Part shown: in pieces, positions 19,649 to 31,027 of the stretch
Layout: each line of letters begins with the position of its first letter
How positions within the stretch are numbered: position 1 is the first letter of the stretch
NCBI RefSeq assembly: GCF_001298265.1
Contig: NZ_LGSZ01000025.1
Location: forward strand, 1-64,000
DNA: 64,000 nt
Source of the DNA: Allobosea vaviloviae
Lineage (GTDB): Bacteria; Pseudomonadota; Alphaproteobacteria; Rhizobiales; Beijerinckiaceae
Direction of reading: 5' to 3'
Translations under genes and position numbers: made by a program
The notes under the pieces: generated by a model
What the model was told of the DNA's origin: nothing
The model's database searches: none
Seen by the model: the letters and a program-made list of their open reading frames with translations, nothing else

Positions 19649-19668
19649 ATGTACTAAAAATGATACAT
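19649..19668 (-). promoter_or_regulatory. Probable HigA operator upstream of higB
   Basis: In the 41-bp AT-rich gap before the toxin, ATGTA-N10-TACAT forms a perfect inverted repeat ending 7 bp upstream of the toxin ATG. It is a likely antitoxin-binding site overlapping an internal promoter. Inferred from position and symmetry. Confidence 0.55.
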
Positions 19669-19682
19669 CTATCTAAGCTGCC

Positions 19683-20747
19683 TCATCGCGTCCGGGGATC
19701 GACGAGCCGGCCGAGGATGTCGGACAGCAGGTTGACGCCGATGAAGACGGCCCCGATCACCAGCGTGCCGCCGAGCACCGCGTTCATGTCGGCGTTGAGC
19801 AGCGAGTGGGTGAGATAGCGTCCGAGGCCAGGCCAGGCGAAGATCGTCTCGGTCAGGACCGAGCCTTCGAGCAGGTGCATGTAGGAGACGGCGATGACCG
19901 TCACCAAGGGCACGAAGGCGTTGTGCATGGCGTGGCGCCAGACGACGCGGAACTCCGAGAGCCCCTTCACGCGCGCCGCGATGACGTATTGCTGCTGCAG
20001 CTCGGTGATCATGAAGCTGCGGGTCATGCGGCTGATATAGGCGACGCTGAGGATGCCGAGCACGGCCGACGGCAGGATCAGATGGGACCAGGCGTCGCGG
20101 AAGGCCTCCCAATCGCCCTCGATCGCGGCGTCGATGACAAGGATGCCGGTGATCGGGGTGATCAGGTCCTGAAAGGCGACGCCGGCGCGGCCCGGCCCGC
20201 CGACCCAGCCGAGCTTGGCGTAGAACAGCAGCAGGCCCATCAGGCCGAGCCAGAAGACGGGGATCGAATAGCCGAAGAGGCCGATGACGCGGGCGACCTG
20301 GTCCGGCCAGCGGCCTTGATAGACCGCCGCCAGCACGCCCAGGGGGATGCCGAGCAGGCAGCCGATCAGCGTGCCGAGCGTGGCGAGTTCGAGCGTGGCC
20401 GGAAAGACGCGGCGGATGTCGTCGACGACGGTGTTGGAGGTCAGGACCGAGCGGCCGAGATCGCCGGTGAAGACCTTGCCGACATAAACAGCGAATTGCT
20501 GCCAGAGCGGCTTGTCGAGACCGAGCTCGATGCGCGCGGCGTCATAGGTCTCGGGGCGGGCGTTGTCGCCAACGACGGCCAGCACCGGGTCGATCGGGAT
20601 GACGCGGGCGATGAAGAAGGTGATCAGCAGCAGGCCGAAGATGGTGATCGCGACCGTGCTGAGCTCACGCGAGGCGAGTTTCGCCCAGCGTCGCGCCGTC
20701 TCGCTCCATGATCGCCTTCGGATCGGGCCTTGGGCCACGCTGCTCAT
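19683..20747 (-). CDS. Peptide ABC transporter permease (DppB type)
   Basis: The 354 aa inner-membrane protein has the first helix at about 31-50, ARVIPIDPVLAVVGDNA after it, and the BPD_transp_1 core with EAA loop ARVKGLSEFRVVWRHAMHN near 255; it ends ILGRLVDPRTR. Its ATG is taken at 20747 (MSSVAQ). The open frame reaches 21023 but the extension would overlap the binding-protein gene and the terminator hairpin. The gene follows that hairpin by about 72 bp and precedes the higBA pair. Confidence 0.92.
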   Translation of the reverse strand: MSSVAQGPIRRRSWSETARRWAKLASRELSTVAITIFGLLLITFFIARVIPIDPVLAVVGDNARPETYDAARIELGLDKPLWQQFAVYVGKVFTGDLGRSVLTSNTVVDDIRRVFPATLELATLGTLIGCLLGIPLGVLAAVYQGRWPDQVARVIGLFGYSIPVFWLGLMGLLLFYAKLGWVGGPGRAGVAFQDLITPITGILVIDAAIEGDWEAFRDAWSHLILPSAVLGILSVAYISRMTRSFMITELQQQYVIAARVKGLSEFRVVWRHAMHNAFVPLVTVIAVSYMHLLEGSVLTETIFAWPGLGRYLTHSLLNADMNAVLGGTLVIGAVFIGVNLLSDILGRLVDPRTR

Positions 20748-20818
20748 GCCATGTTTCCGTTTCCGGGATTCTTGATCCGGGCCTTCGCTCCGGCCGGGCC
20801 GCGCGAGCAGCCGGAAGC

Positions 20819-20857
20819 AAAAGCCCCGCCACGGCCGCGCAGGGCCGTGGCGGGGCT
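20819..20857 (-). terminator. Strong hairpin, partial terminator after the binding-protein gene
   Basis: A perfect 15-bp stem AGCCCCGCCACGGCC with a 6-nt loop, followed by TTTT on the minus strand, lies 15 bp past the stop of the binding-protein gene and before the permease gene. It probably terminates most transcripts and stabilises binding-protein mRNA, lowering permease and toxin-antitoxin expression. Confidence 0.85.
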
Positions 20858-20871
20858 TGCGGCCCGTTGCG

Positions 20872-22476
20872 TCAGTTCTTGGTGATCGGCGCGTAGAAGT
20901 TGGTGTCCGAGCTCGGGCCGATGGCCCAGCCCTTGACGCCCTTGCGATCGGCCGAGACCTCGACCTGCTGGAACATGATGACGAAGGGCGAGACCTTCTG
21001 GTGCTCACGCTGGAGATCGCCATAGATGGCGGCGCGCTTGGCGGCGTCGGTCTCGAGTACGTTGGCCTGCGTGGTCTTGGTCATCTCCGGGATGTCCCAG
21101 GCATTGCGCCAGGCCAGCGTCTTCGACTTGGCGTCCTCGCCATTGTTCTCGTTGATGGCGAAGGTCTCGGCATTGGTGTGCGGGTCGAGATAGTCCGGGC
21201 CCCACTGGCCGATATAGATGTCGTGGGTGCGGGCGCGGTACTTGGTCAGCGTCTGCTTGCCGTCGCCGGGGATCAATTCGAGCTTGATGCCGGCCTGGCC
21301 CCAGCTCGACTGGATCGCCTGGGCGATGTCGGTGATCGGGTTGACCGAGCGGACGTCCATGGTGACCGTGAAGCCGTTGGGCAGGCCGGCCTTGGCGAGC
21401 AGCTCCTTGGCCTTGGCGGGGTCGAACTTGTAGGGCTTGTCGCTGATCGCGCCGAGGAAGCCCTGCGGCAGGAAGGATTCATGGGCCTTGTAGGTCCCCT
21501 CGACGATGTTGCGCTCGATGGAGGCGTAATCGACGAGATACTTCAGGGCTTCGCGCACTTCGGGTTTGGCGAGGTTGGCGTTCTTCGAGTTCAGGCCGAG
21601 ATAGAGGATGTAGCCCTTGTCGCCCTGGACGATCTCGACATCCTTGTTGCTTTTGACCGCGGCGAGCTGGTCCTTGGAGAGGTTGCGGGCGATGTCGATG
21701 TCGCCCTTCTCCAGCAGCAGGCGCTGCGAGGCCGGCTCGGCGACGTGGCGCACGACGATGCGCTTGTTCTTCGGCGCGCCCTTGTACCAGCTCTCATTGG
21801 CGTCGAGCGCGTATTGCTCGTTGGGGCGATAGGCGCGCACCTTGTAGGCGCCCGAGCCGGCCGAATTGAGCTTCAGCCAGCCATTGCCGAAATCGCCATC
21901 CTTCTCATTGGCCTTGACCAGCTTGGTGTCGACGATCGAGGCGACGCCCGAGGTCAGGCAGTTCAGGAAGAAGGTCGGGGCGAAGGGCTTGGAGACGGTG
22001 ATGACAACGGTGGCGTCATCGGTGGCCTTCACCTTCTCCAGGACATTGTCCTTGGTGAAGCCGAACTGGGCCAGGATGAAGCCGGGCGACTTGTTGAGCG
22101 TCACCGCACGCTGGAACGAATAGACCACGTCGGCGGCCGTCAGCGGGTTGCCGGAGTGGAACTTGACGCCGGGGCGCAGCTTGAAGGTGTAGGTCAGGTT
22201 GTCGGGCGAGACGCTCCAGCTCTGGGCGAGCTCGGTCGTCAGCTCGTTGTTCTTGGCGAGATCGACGCCCATCAGCTTGTCGTAGAGGTTGGTGACGACC
22301 TCGACGCCGGAGAATTCGAAGGCCTCGGCCGGATCAAGCGAGATGATGTCGTCGATCTGCTTGGCCATGACCACCGTGTCCTTCGGGGTCTGGGCAAAGG
22401 ACACCGTGGTCTGGGCAGTGGTGGTCAGCAGCGTGGCAAAGGCCGACGCCACCATCAGTTTCGCTACGTGACGCAT
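20872..22476 (-). CDS. Periplasmic peptide-binding protein of ABC transporter (SBP_bac_5)
   Basis: A 534 aa secreted binding protein with a Sec signal peptide (MRHVAKLMVASAF..., cleavage probably after VSFAQ) and the family 5 blocks SLDPAEAFEFSG, LTYTFKLRPGVKFHSGNPLTAADVVYSFQRA, and a C-terminal QHQKVSPFVIMFQQ-like region. It captures the peptide or opine imported by the downstream permeases. ATG 22476 has GGGGA five bases upstream; ATG 22488 would add four residues. The frame further upstream (to 22680) is not conserved-looking. Head of the second ABC operon. Confidence 0.92.
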   Translation of the reverse strand: MRHVAKLMVASAFATLLTTTAQTTVSFAQTPKDTVVMAKQIDDIISLDPAEAFEFSGVEVVTNLYDKLMGVDLAKNNELTTELAQSWSVSPDNLTYTFKLRPGVKFHSGNPLTAADVVYSFQRAVTLNKSPGFILAQFGFTKDNVLEKVKATDDATVVITVSKPFAPTFFLNCLTSGVASIVDTKLVKANEKDGDFGNGWLKLNSAGSGAYKVRAYRPNEQYALDANESWYKGAPKNKRIVVRHVAEPASQRLLLEKGDIDIARNLSKDQLAAVKSNKDVEIVQGDKGYILYLGLNSKNANLAKPEVREALKYLVDYASIERNIVEGTYKAHESFLPQGFLGAISDKPYKFDPAKAKELLAKAGLPNGFTVTMDVRSVNPITDIAQAIQSSWGQAGIKLELIPGDGKQTLTKYRARTHDIYIGQWGPDYLDPHTNAETFAINENNGEDAKSKTLAWRNAWDIPEMTKTTQANVLETDAAKRAAIYGDLQREHQKVSPFVIMFQQVEVSADRKGVKGWAIGPSSDTNFYAPITKN

Positions 22477-22720
22477 CGCATTCCCCATCGTTTCGGATTG
22501 GCGGCCGTACGCGCCGGCCATTGGCGTGAATGTGGAACCAGTCGGCGGCTTCTGTCCAGCAGGACGAGGCCCGTGTCCAGATGTTGCTGCACAGTTCTTG
22601 TGCATCGGGCTGCCCGGATCGTGCAATGCGTCGCGAGATGCGGCTTTGCGAGCCTTCCCGGCCTCGCTAACGTGGAACATCCCGGCCCTCGCCGGCCCAT
22701 GACCAACAGGTGCTCAGCTC

Positions 22721-25700
22721 TTGGCCATCATCGCCGCGCTTCATCACGTCACCCATTACCGTTATGACCGGCCGGTCACGCTCGGGCCGCAGATCATTCG
22801 GCTGCGGCCGGCGCCGCATTGCCGCGCCGCGATCAACAGCTATTCGCTGAAGGTTTCGCCGGCCGAGCATTTCGTAAACTGGCAGCAGGACCCGTGCGGC
22901 AACTGGCTGGCGCGCTATGTCTTTCCCGAGCCGGTGAGCGAGTTCCGCATCGAGGTCGATCTCGTCACCGAGTTGTCGATCATCAATCCGTTCGACTTCT
23001 TCGTCGAGACGGATGCCGAGATCTTCCCCTTCACCTATCCCGAAGAGCTGCGGGCGGAGCTTGCGCCCTATCTTGTCACCGAGCCGGCCGGGCCGCTGCT
23101 GCAAGCCTTCCTCGCCACCATCCCGCGCGAGCCGACCAACACCGTCAACTTCGTCGTCGACCTCAATGCGCGGCTCGCGGGCGGCATCGCCTATGGCATC
23201 CGCATGGAGCCCGGCGTGCAGGAGCCCGAGCACACGCTCGACATCAAGTCCGGCTCCTGCCGCGATTCGAGCTGGCTGCTCGTCCAGATCCTGCGCCATC
23301 TCGGGCTCGCCGCCCGTTTCGTCTCGGGCTACCTGATCCAGATGAAGGCCGACATCGACCCGTTGGAGGGTCCGCGCGGCACCGACAAGGACTTCACCGA
23401 CCTGCACGCCTGGGCGGAGGTCTATATTCCCGGCGCCGGCTGGATCGGGCTCGACCCGACCTCGGGCCTGCTGACCGGTGAGGGCCACCTGCCGCTGGCG
23501 GCGACGCCGCATTACCGTTCCGCCGCGCCGGTCTCGGGCGTCGCAAGCTATGCCGAGACGACCTTCGATTTCGAGATGAGCGTGGCGCGCGTTCATGAGG
23601 TGCCGCGCATCACCCTGCCTTTCTCGGATGAATCCTGGCAGCGGCTGGATGCGCTCGGCGAGCAGGTCGAGGCCGATCTCCAGGCCGGCGATGTGCGCCT
23701 GACCATGGGGGGCGAGCCGACCTTCGTCTCGATCGACGACCAGACCGGCGAGGAATGGAACATCGCCGCTGTCGGCCCGACCAAGCGCCAGCGCGCCGAT
23801 GTGATGATCCGGCGCCTGCGAGAACGCTTCGCGCCCGGCGGCATGCTGCATTACGGCCAGGGCAAATGGTATCCGGGCGAGAGCCTGCCGCGCTGGGCCT
23901 TCGCGCTCTACTGGCGAGCCGATGGCGAGCCGATCTGGCGCGACGCCGCGCTGATCGCGCGCGAACCGGGCGCGCCGACCGGCGGCGACCGCGAGCTGGA
24001 AGCCGGCGCCACGATCGCCGAAGCCGAGGCGCTAGCCGAGGGTCTGTCGGACAAGCTCGGGCTCGGCTCCGATTATGTCGTGCCGGCCTATGAGGACACC
24101 GGCTACTGGCTGCTGAAGGAGGCCCAGCTTCCCGACAATGTCGATCCACTCGACCCGCGCCTGGCCGACCCGGAGGAGCGCGCGCGCATGCAGCAGGTCT
24201 TCCAGCTCGGGCTGGGCAAGCCGCGCGGCTATGTGATTCCGGTGCAGCGCTGGCAAGCACAAGCCGGCGACAAGCGCTGGCGCTCCGAGAAATGGAAGCT
24301 GCGCCGGGGCAAGCTCTTCCTCGTGCCGGGCGATTCCCCCGTCGGCTACCGCCTGCCGCTCGGCTCGCTGCCGGTGGTGCCGAAGGCCGAATATCCGCAT
24401 ATCCACCCGCAGGATCCGATGGAGGAGCGCGCGCCGCTGCCGCGCGCCGCCGGCGGCTTCGGACCAGCGGCCGACCCGCCGCCCGCCGAGGCACCGATCC
24501 GCGTCGAGCCGCACGCCTCCCAGGACTTACCGCCGCATCAGATGTCGCGCACGGTCGAGGCCAGCGGCGCTTCCGCCCAGGATCGCACCGAGCAGGAGAT
24601 CGGCGGCGAACATGTGCGCACCGCCATCAGCCTCGAGATCCGCGACAATGTGCTGTGCGTCTTCCTGCCGCCGGTCGAGCGGCTGGAGGATTATCTCGAC
24701 CTCATCGCCAGCGTCGAGCAAGTGGCGCGCGAGCGCAACCAGCCCGTCCATATCGAGGGCTATCCGCCGCCGCACGACCCGCGCCTGAACGTCGTCAAGG
24801 TCACGCCCGATCCCGGCGTGATCGAGGTCAACATCCATCCGGCGCGCAACTGGCGCGAGGCGGTCGAGATCACGCGCGGCGTCTATGAGGAGGCGCGGCA
24901 ATCGCGGCTCTGCGCCGAGAAGTTCATGGTGGACGGGCGCCATACCGGCACCGGCGGCGGCAACCATGTCGTGCTCGGCGGCTCAACCCCGCCCGACTCG
25001 CCGTTCCTGCGCCGGCCGGACCTGATCAAGAGCCTCGTGCTCTACTGGAACCGGCACCCTTCGCTGTCCTATCTGTTCTCCGGGCTGTTCATCGGCCCGA
25101 CCAGCCAGGCACCGCGCATCGACGAGGGGCGCCACGACGCGCTCTACGAGCTGGAAATCGCGCTGGCGAAGATCCCGCAGCCGGGCGAGGCTGCGATCCC
25201 GCTCTGGCTGGTCGACCGGCTGCTGCGCAATCTCCTGGTCGATGTTTCCGGCAACACCCACCGCACCGAGATCTGCATCGACAAGCTCTATTCGCCGGAC
25301 GGCCCCACGGGACGGCTCGGCCTGATCGAGTTCCGCGGCTTCGAGATGCCGCCGGATGCGCGCATGAGCCTGGCGCAGCAACTCTTGGTGCGGGCGCTGA
25401 TCGCCTGGTTCTGGCGCGAGCCGCAGACCGGCGGGCTGGTGCGCTGGGGCACGACGCTGCATGACCGCTTCATGCTGCCGGAGATGGTCTGGCAGGATTT
25501 CAAGGACGTGCTCGGCGATCTCGGCCGCGCCAGCTATGCCTTCGACCCGGTCTGGTTCGAGGCGCAGGCCGAGTTCCGCTTCCCGTTCTTCGGCAAGGTC
25601 GAGCATGGCGGCGTCGAGATCGAGATCCGGCAGGCGCTCGAGCCCTGGCACGTCATGGGCGAGGAAGGGGCGATCGGCGGCACGGTGCGCTATGTCGACT

Positions 25701-26128
25701 CGTCGGTCGAACGCCTGCAGGTCAAGGCGAAGGGGCTGGTGCCCGGCCGCCACCTGATCACCTGCAACGGACGACGCCTGCCGATGACGCCTGCGGGGGG
25801 AGCCGGCGACAGCGTCGCGGGGCTGCGCTTCAAGGCCTGGCAGCCGGCGTCCGGCCTGCATCCGACAATTCCGGTGCATGCGCCGCTGACCTTCGACATC
25901 GTCGATACCTGGGTCGGGCGCTCGCTCGGCGGCTGCGTCTACCATGTCGCGCATCCCGGCGGTCGCAATTATGACACTCCGCCTGTGAATTCCTACGAAG
26001 CGGAGGCGCGCCGGCTCGCACGTTTCGAAGCGATCGGTCATACTCCCGGCGCGCTGGCGATTCCGCCTGAAGAGCGCAGCGCCGAATTCCCGTTCACCCT
26101 GGATTTGAGGCGTCCCCCCGGAGTGTAG
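22721..26128 (+). CDS. Transglutaminase-like protein with DUF2126 domain
   Basis: A 1135 aa cytoplasmic protein. Residues ~1-290 form a bacterial transglutaminase-like N-domain plus cysteine-protease-fold core; the triad is intact: C180 in [10 protein letters not shown]229 in [10 protein letters not shown]245 in GLDPTSG. The remaining ~800 residues are the DUF2126 region (e.g. [20 protein letters not shown] near 335, [25 protein letters not shown] near 745). The start is TTG at 22721 (typical family N-terminus [14 protein letters not shown]). It heads a three-gene operon with an ATP-grasp/alpha-E protein and a second transglutaminase. Families of this type are predicted to form or transfer amide bonds; no substrate is known. 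Confidence 0.93.
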   Translation: MAIIAALHHVTHYRYDRPVTLGPQIIRLRPAPHCRAAINSYSLKVSPAEHFVNWQQDPCGNWLARYVFPEPVSEFRIEVDLVTELSIINPFDFFVETDAEIFPFTYPEELRAELAPYLVTEPAGPLLQAFLATIPREPTNTVNFVVDLNARLAGGIAYGIRMEPGVQEPEHTLDIKSGSCRDSSWLLVQILRHLGLAARFVSGYLIQMKADIDPLEGPRGTDKDFTDLHAWAEVYIPGAGWIGLDPTSGLLTGEGHLPLAATPHYRSAAPVSGVASYAETTFDFEMSVARVHEVPRITLPFSDESWQRLDALGEQVEADLQAGDVRLTMGGEPTFVSIDDQTGEEWNIAAVGPTKRQRADVMIRRLRERFAPGGMLHYGQGKWYPGESLPRWAFALYWRADGEPIWRDAALIAREPGAPTGGDRELEAGATIAEAEALAEGLSDKLGLGSDYVVPAYEDTGYWLLKEAQLPDNVDPLDPRLADPEERARMQQVFQLGLGKPRGYVIPVQRWQAQAGDKRWRSEKWKLRRGKLFLVPGDSPVGYRLPLGSLPVVPKAEYPHIHPQDPMEERAPLPRAAGGFGPAADPPPAEAPIRVEPHASQDLPPHQMSRTVEASGASAQDRTEQEIGGEHVRTAISLEIRDNVLCVFLPPVERLEDYLDLIASVEQVARERNQPVHIEGYPPPHDPRLNVVKVTPDPGVIEVNIHPARNWREAVEITRGVYEEARQSRLCAEKFMVDGRHTGTGGGNHVVLGGSTPPDSPFLRRPDLIKSLVLYWNRHPSLSYLFSGLFIGPTSQAPRIDEGRHDALYELEIALAKIPQPGEAAIPLWLVDRLLRNLLVDVSGNTHRTEICIDKLYSPDGPTGRLGLIEFRGFEMPPDARMSLAQQLLVRALIAWFWREPQTGGLVRWGTTLHDRFMLPEMVWQDFKDVLGDLGRASYAFDPVWFEAQAEFRFPFFGKVEHGGVEIEIRQALEPWHVMGEEGAIGGTVRYVDSSVERLQVKAKGLVPGRHLITCNGRRLPMTPAGGAGDSVAGLRFKAWQPASGLHPTIPVHAPLTFDIVDTWVGRSLGGCVYHVAHPGGRNYDTPPVNSYEAEARRLARFEAIGHTPGALAIPPEERSAEFPFTLDLRRPPGV

Positions 26129-26137
26129 ACGCAAGCG

Positions 26138-28699
26138 ATGGCATTGCAGGGGCGATCACCGTCGGCGCGCACCAGAACGGAGCGGCGCAACGTACTGCTG
26201 GCCGGATATCGGCCGCTTCCGGGCGTGCATGACGAGCTGATCGGCCGCGACGGCCAGGTGCGCCCGCAATGGGAGCCGTTCCTGGCCGAGTGGTGCGCCC
26301 TGTCGCCGGAGGAGCTGATCCAGCGCTTTGGCCTCGCTGACCGGCATGTCCACGATACCGGCGTGTCCTACCGCGTCCATGGCGACCTCGACGGGCAGGA
26401 CCTGACCGCGGGCGAACGGGCATGGCCGCTCAGCCATGTGCCGCTCGTCATCACCGGCGCCGAATGGGCGACGATCGCGGCAGGCGTGGCGCAGCGTGCG
26501 CACCTGCTGGGCACGCTGCTCGACGACATCTACGGCCCCGGCGAGATGATCGCCAACGGGCTCCTGCCCGCATCCGTCGTCACCGGGAGCGCCGATTATC
26601 TGCGCCCGCTGCAGGGCGCGCCCGGCGGCGGCGCGCTGCAGCTCTATGCCGCCGATCTCGGGCGCGGGCCCGATGGGCGCTGGTGGGTGCTGCAGGACCG
26701 CACCCAGGCGCCGTCAGGAACCGGCTACGCCCTGGAAAACCGGCTCGCGCTGTCGCGGGCCTTCCCGGACATGTTCCGGACGATGAACATCGAGCGGCTG
26801 GCCGCTTTCTTCCAGGGCTTCCGCGCGGGACTGGTGGCGAGTTCGAAGCGCGTCGAGCCGCGCATCTGCCTTTTGACGCCCGGCCCCCTCAACGAGAGCT
26901 ATTTCGAGCAGACCTATCTCGCGCGCTATCTCGGCTTCCTTCTCGTCGAGGGCGGTGACCTGATCATGCGCGAGGGGCGCGTGCATGTTCGCACCATCGC
27001 CGGGCTGAAGCGGGCCGACGTGATCTGGCGGCGCATCGACGGCGATTTCGCCGACCCGCTGGAACTCAACGCGCATTCGGCGCTCGGCGTCGCCGGCCTG
27101 GTCCAGGCCGTGCGCCAGGGCAGCGTGCATATCGCCAACGGGCTCGGCTCGGGCGTCGTCGAGGCCCGTGCCCTGATGGGCTTCCTGCCGGCGCTGGGGG
27201 AGAAACTCCTCGGCGAGGAGATGATCCTGCCCAATGTCGCGACCTGGTGGTGTGGCCAGCCGCGCGAGCGCGCCGCCGTGCTCGACCGTCTCGACGAGAT
27301 GAGCATCGCGCCGGCCTTCCGCAGCGCGGGCGGTGGGCTCGACACCGGGCCGGTCGTTGCGGCCGACCTGCCGCCCCGGGAGCGCGACGCCTTGCGAGCC
27401 CGGATCGAGGCGCGCGGCATGGACTATGTCGGGCAGGAGGTCGTGCGGCTCTCGACCACGCCGGTGTTCCAGAACGGCCATCTGGAGCCGCGCCCGATGA
27501 CGCTGCGCGTCTTCGCCGCCAACACACCCGACGGCTGGAAGGTGATGCCCGGCGGCTTCTGCCGCATCTCCGACGAGCCGGATGCGCGCGCGGTCAGCAT
27601 GCGCAGCGGCGTGCGCTCCAGCGATGTCTGGGTGACGTCCGACGCGCCCGTCGAGCAAGTGACGCTGCTGCCGACGGCCGACCGCATCACCATCCGCCGG
27701 GTCACCGGCACACTGCCGAGCCGGGCCGCCGACAATCTGTTCTGGCTCGGGCGCTATCTCGAGCGCACCGAGGCGACGCTGCGGCTGGTGCGGGCGCTGC
27801 TCGGCCGGCTGATCGATGCCGACGTCACCAACCCGGCCCGTCCCGACACGGTGCGGCGGCTGGCCAATATCCTGGTCGCCTGGGGCGCCGCCCCCAATGC
27901 CAAAGGCTTGGCGTCGAAGGGGCGCGGCCCTGCCGTCGGAAAGGTCTCTCCGGCTCTCGCGCAGGCGACGGCTGCGCTCTACGATGCCGCCGAATACGGC
28001 TCGGCGCGCGCCAATGTCGGCGAGGCAAGGCGCACCGCCTCGGTCATCCGCGAGCGCTTGTCGATCGATGCCTGGCGTCTCTTCGGCGATCTGCTGCGCC
28101 AGTTGACGCTCGAGCCGGGGCGGCAGCCGAGCGAAGGCGAAGTCTACGAGGTTGCGGACCGGGCCCTGAAGACGCTCGCCGCCTTCTCCGGGCTGAGCCA
28201 GGAGAACATGGTGCGCGGGCCGGGCTGGCGCTTTCTCGACATCGGCCGCCGGATCGAGCGCGGCATCGCGACCTGCCGCTTTGCCCGCCATTTCGCCGAG
28301 ACGACGGCGCCGAGCGACGGGCTCGACGCACTGCTCGACCTGACCGATTCCCAGATCACCTACCGCTCGCGCTACATGGTCGGCGCCAGCCTTCAGCCGG
28401 TGCTCGATCTCGTCATGCTCGACCCCTACAATCCGCGCTCGGTCGCCTTCCAGGTCGACCGGCTCGACACCGAGATCCGCGACCTGCCATCCCTGACCGA
28501 GGATGGCATGCTGGAAGCGCCGCGCCGGCTGATCCTGAAGCTCGCCGCCGAATGCCGCACGGCGGAAGCCTCGCGGCTCGACCGCGCCAGTATCCTGTTG
28601 TTCGAGCAGTTGCTGATGGGCGTTTCGAGCGCGATTGCCGACCGCTATTTTCTGCAGAACAGCGGTCCCGAAGGCTCCCGGTTGACAGGCATCGCGTGA
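26138..28699 (+). CDS. Circularly permuted ATP-grasp protein fused to alpha-E domain
   Basis: An 853 aa protein combining two proteins that are usually separate. Residues ~1-490 are the circularly permuted ATP-grasp domain (RPLQGAPGGGALQLYAADLGRG, WVLQDRTQAPSGTGYALENR near 195, EARALMGFLPALGEKLLGE near 350). Residues ~520-850 are the helical alpha-E domain, starting ADNLFWLGRYLERTEATLRL (529-548). ATP-grasp enzymes activate carboxylates as acyl phosphates; with transglutaminase partners a peptide ligase or tagging role is predicted. The start is 9 bp after the upstream gene and its stop overlaps the next GTG. Confidence 0.93.
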   Translation: MALQGRSPSARTRTERRNVLLAGYRPLPGVHDELIGRDGQVRPQWEPFLAEWCALSPEELIQRFGLADRHVHDTGVSYRVHGDLDGQDLTAGERAWPLSHVPLVITGAEWATIAAGVAQRAHLLGTLLDDIYGPGEMIANGLLPASVVTGSADYLRPLQGAPGGGALQLYAADLGRGPDGRWWVLQDRTQAPSGTGYALENRLALSRAFPDMFRTMNIERLAAFFQGFRAGLVASSKRVEPRICLLTPGPLNESYFEQTYLARYLGFLLVEGGDLIMREGRVHVRTIAGLKRADVIWRRIDGDFADPLELNAHSALGVAGLVQAVRQGSVHIANGLGSGVVEARALMGFLPALGEKLLGEEMILPNVATWWCGQPRERAAVLDRLDEMSIAPAFRSAGGGLDTGPVVAADLPPRERDALRARIEARGMDYVGQEVVRLSTTPVFQNGHLEPRPMTLRVFAANTPDGWKVMPGGFCRISDEPDARAVSMRSGVRSSDVWVTSDAPVEQVTLLPTADRITIRRVTGTLPSRAADNLFWLGRYLERTEATLRLVRALLGRLIDADVTNPARPDTVRRLANILVAWGAAPNAKGLASKGRGPAVGKVSPALAQATAALYDAAEYGSARANVGEARRTASVIRERLSIDAWRLFGDLLRQLTLEPGRQPSEGEVYEVADRALKTLAAFSGLSQENMVRGPGWRFLDIGRRIERGIATCRFARHFAETTAPSDGLDALLDLTDSQITYRSRYMVGASLQPVLDLVMLDPYNPRSVAFQVDRLDTEIRDLPSLTEDGMLEAPRRLILKLAAECRTAEASRLDRASILLFEQLLMGVSSAIADRYFLQNSGPEGSRLTGIA

Positions 28700-29574
28700 T
28701 CTACGACGTCCGGCACATCACGACCTACGGCTACAGCCGCATGGTCCCCTTCGCGCGCTGCATCCTGCGGCTGCAGCCGCGCAGCGATGGCGGCCAGACC
28801 GTCGCGTCCAGCGAACTCATCATCACGCCACGCCCGGCCGAACGCGTCGATGGAATCTGCTTCTTCGGCAACCCGATGACGACGCTGACGATCTCCAAGC
28901 CGCATCGCGAGCTCAGGGTCGAGATGCGCGCGCGTGTCGAGGTGAACCGGCCGCCCCCGCCCTTTCCCGGCCTGACGCGGCATTGGGAGGAGGTCTGCGC
29001 GCTGGCGCTGGCCTCCGACAGTCTGGCGCCGGAATCCCCTGCGCATCATCTCTATCCGAGCCGGCTGGTGCCGCCCGTTCCAGCGGTGACCGATTATGCC
29101 AGGGCGAGCTTCCCGCCGCTGCGGCCCGTGCTCGAAGGCGCCAGCGAACTGATGGCGCGCATCCGCCGCGAGTTCACCTATGACCCAGACGCGACAGAGG
29201 TCTCGACGCCGCTGGAGGAAGCCTTCCGCAACCGCCACGGCGTCTGCCAGGATTTCGCGCATGTGATGATCGCGGGGCTGCGGGGCCTCGGCCTGCCGGC
29301 GGCCTATGTCAGCGGCTATATCCGCACCATCCCGCCGCCGGGCGAGAAGCGGCTCGAAGGCGCCGATGCCAGCCATGCCTGGGTGATGCTCTGGTGCGGG
29401 CCCGAGACCGGCTGGATCGGGCTCGACCCGACCAATGATTTGATCGTCGCCGACGACCATATCGTCACGGCTTTCGGCCGCGACTATGCCGACGTCTCGC
29501 CGCTGGACGGCGTGGTGGTCGGTCCGGGCTCCCAGAAGATCGGCATCGCGGTCGATGTCATCCCGGTGATCTGA
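28696..29574 (+). CDS. Transglutaminase-like cysteine peptidase/ligase
   Basis: A 292 aa protein with the bacterial transglutaminase N-terminal beta domain (IYDVRHITTYGYSRMV) and the catalytic core: C184 in HGVCQDFAH, H227 in SHAWVMLW, D244 in GLDPTND. All three residues are present. It may cleave or form the amide link made by the ATP-grasp partner. GTG 28696 overlaps the upstream TGA (GTGA), implying translational coupling; the 775 aa open frame reaching 27247 is a shadow of the ATP-grasp gene. Last gene of the operon. Confidence 0.93.
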   Translation: MIYDVRHITTYGYSRMVPFARCILRLQPRSDGGQTVASSELIITPRPAERVDGICFFGNPMTTLTISKPHRELRVEMRARVEVNRPPPPFPGLTRHWEEVCALALASDSLAPESPAHHLYPSRLVPPVPAVTDYARASFPPLRPVLEGASELMARIRREFTYDPDATEVSTPLEEAFRNRHGVCQDFAHVMIAGLRGLGLPAAYVSGYIRTIPPPGEKRLEGADASHAWVMLWCGPETGWIGLDPTNDLIVADDHIVTAFGRDYADVSPLDGVVVGPGSQKIGIAVDVIPVI

Positions 29575-29676
29575 GCTCTCGCAAGTCCTCATCCCGCGAG
29601 ACGCAGCCTTGGCTGTTCCTCCGGATGAGGGCTGCGGAATGGACGCGAACGCAGCATCCAAAACGCTTCCTTTTGA

Positions 29677-30930
<1,254 letters not shown>

Positions 30931-31027
30931 AGTGTGAGGCCGAGCACGTTCGGAACTCCTGCGCCGAAAAACCGTTCCTCCAATGCCTCAGCACTTTTTC
31001 GCAGGGGCGACAGCAGAAAGGAACGTC

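Noticed and set aside
20857-22767. A 636-codon plus-strand open frame opposite the second peptide-binding protein.
   Set aside because: It mirrors the whole minus-strand SBP gene, has skewed composition rich in Leu, Gly, Asp and Val, and shows no domain; typical high-GC antisense shadow.
26714-28291. A 525-codon minus-strand open frame opposite the ATP-grasp gene.
   Set aside because: No recognisable motif and clear shadow composition.
27247-28695. A 483-codon upstream extension of the second transglutaminase gene.
   Set aside because: It runs through the alpha-E coding region in another frame and is Arg/Ala-rich; GTG 28696 overlapping the upstream stop is the credible start.
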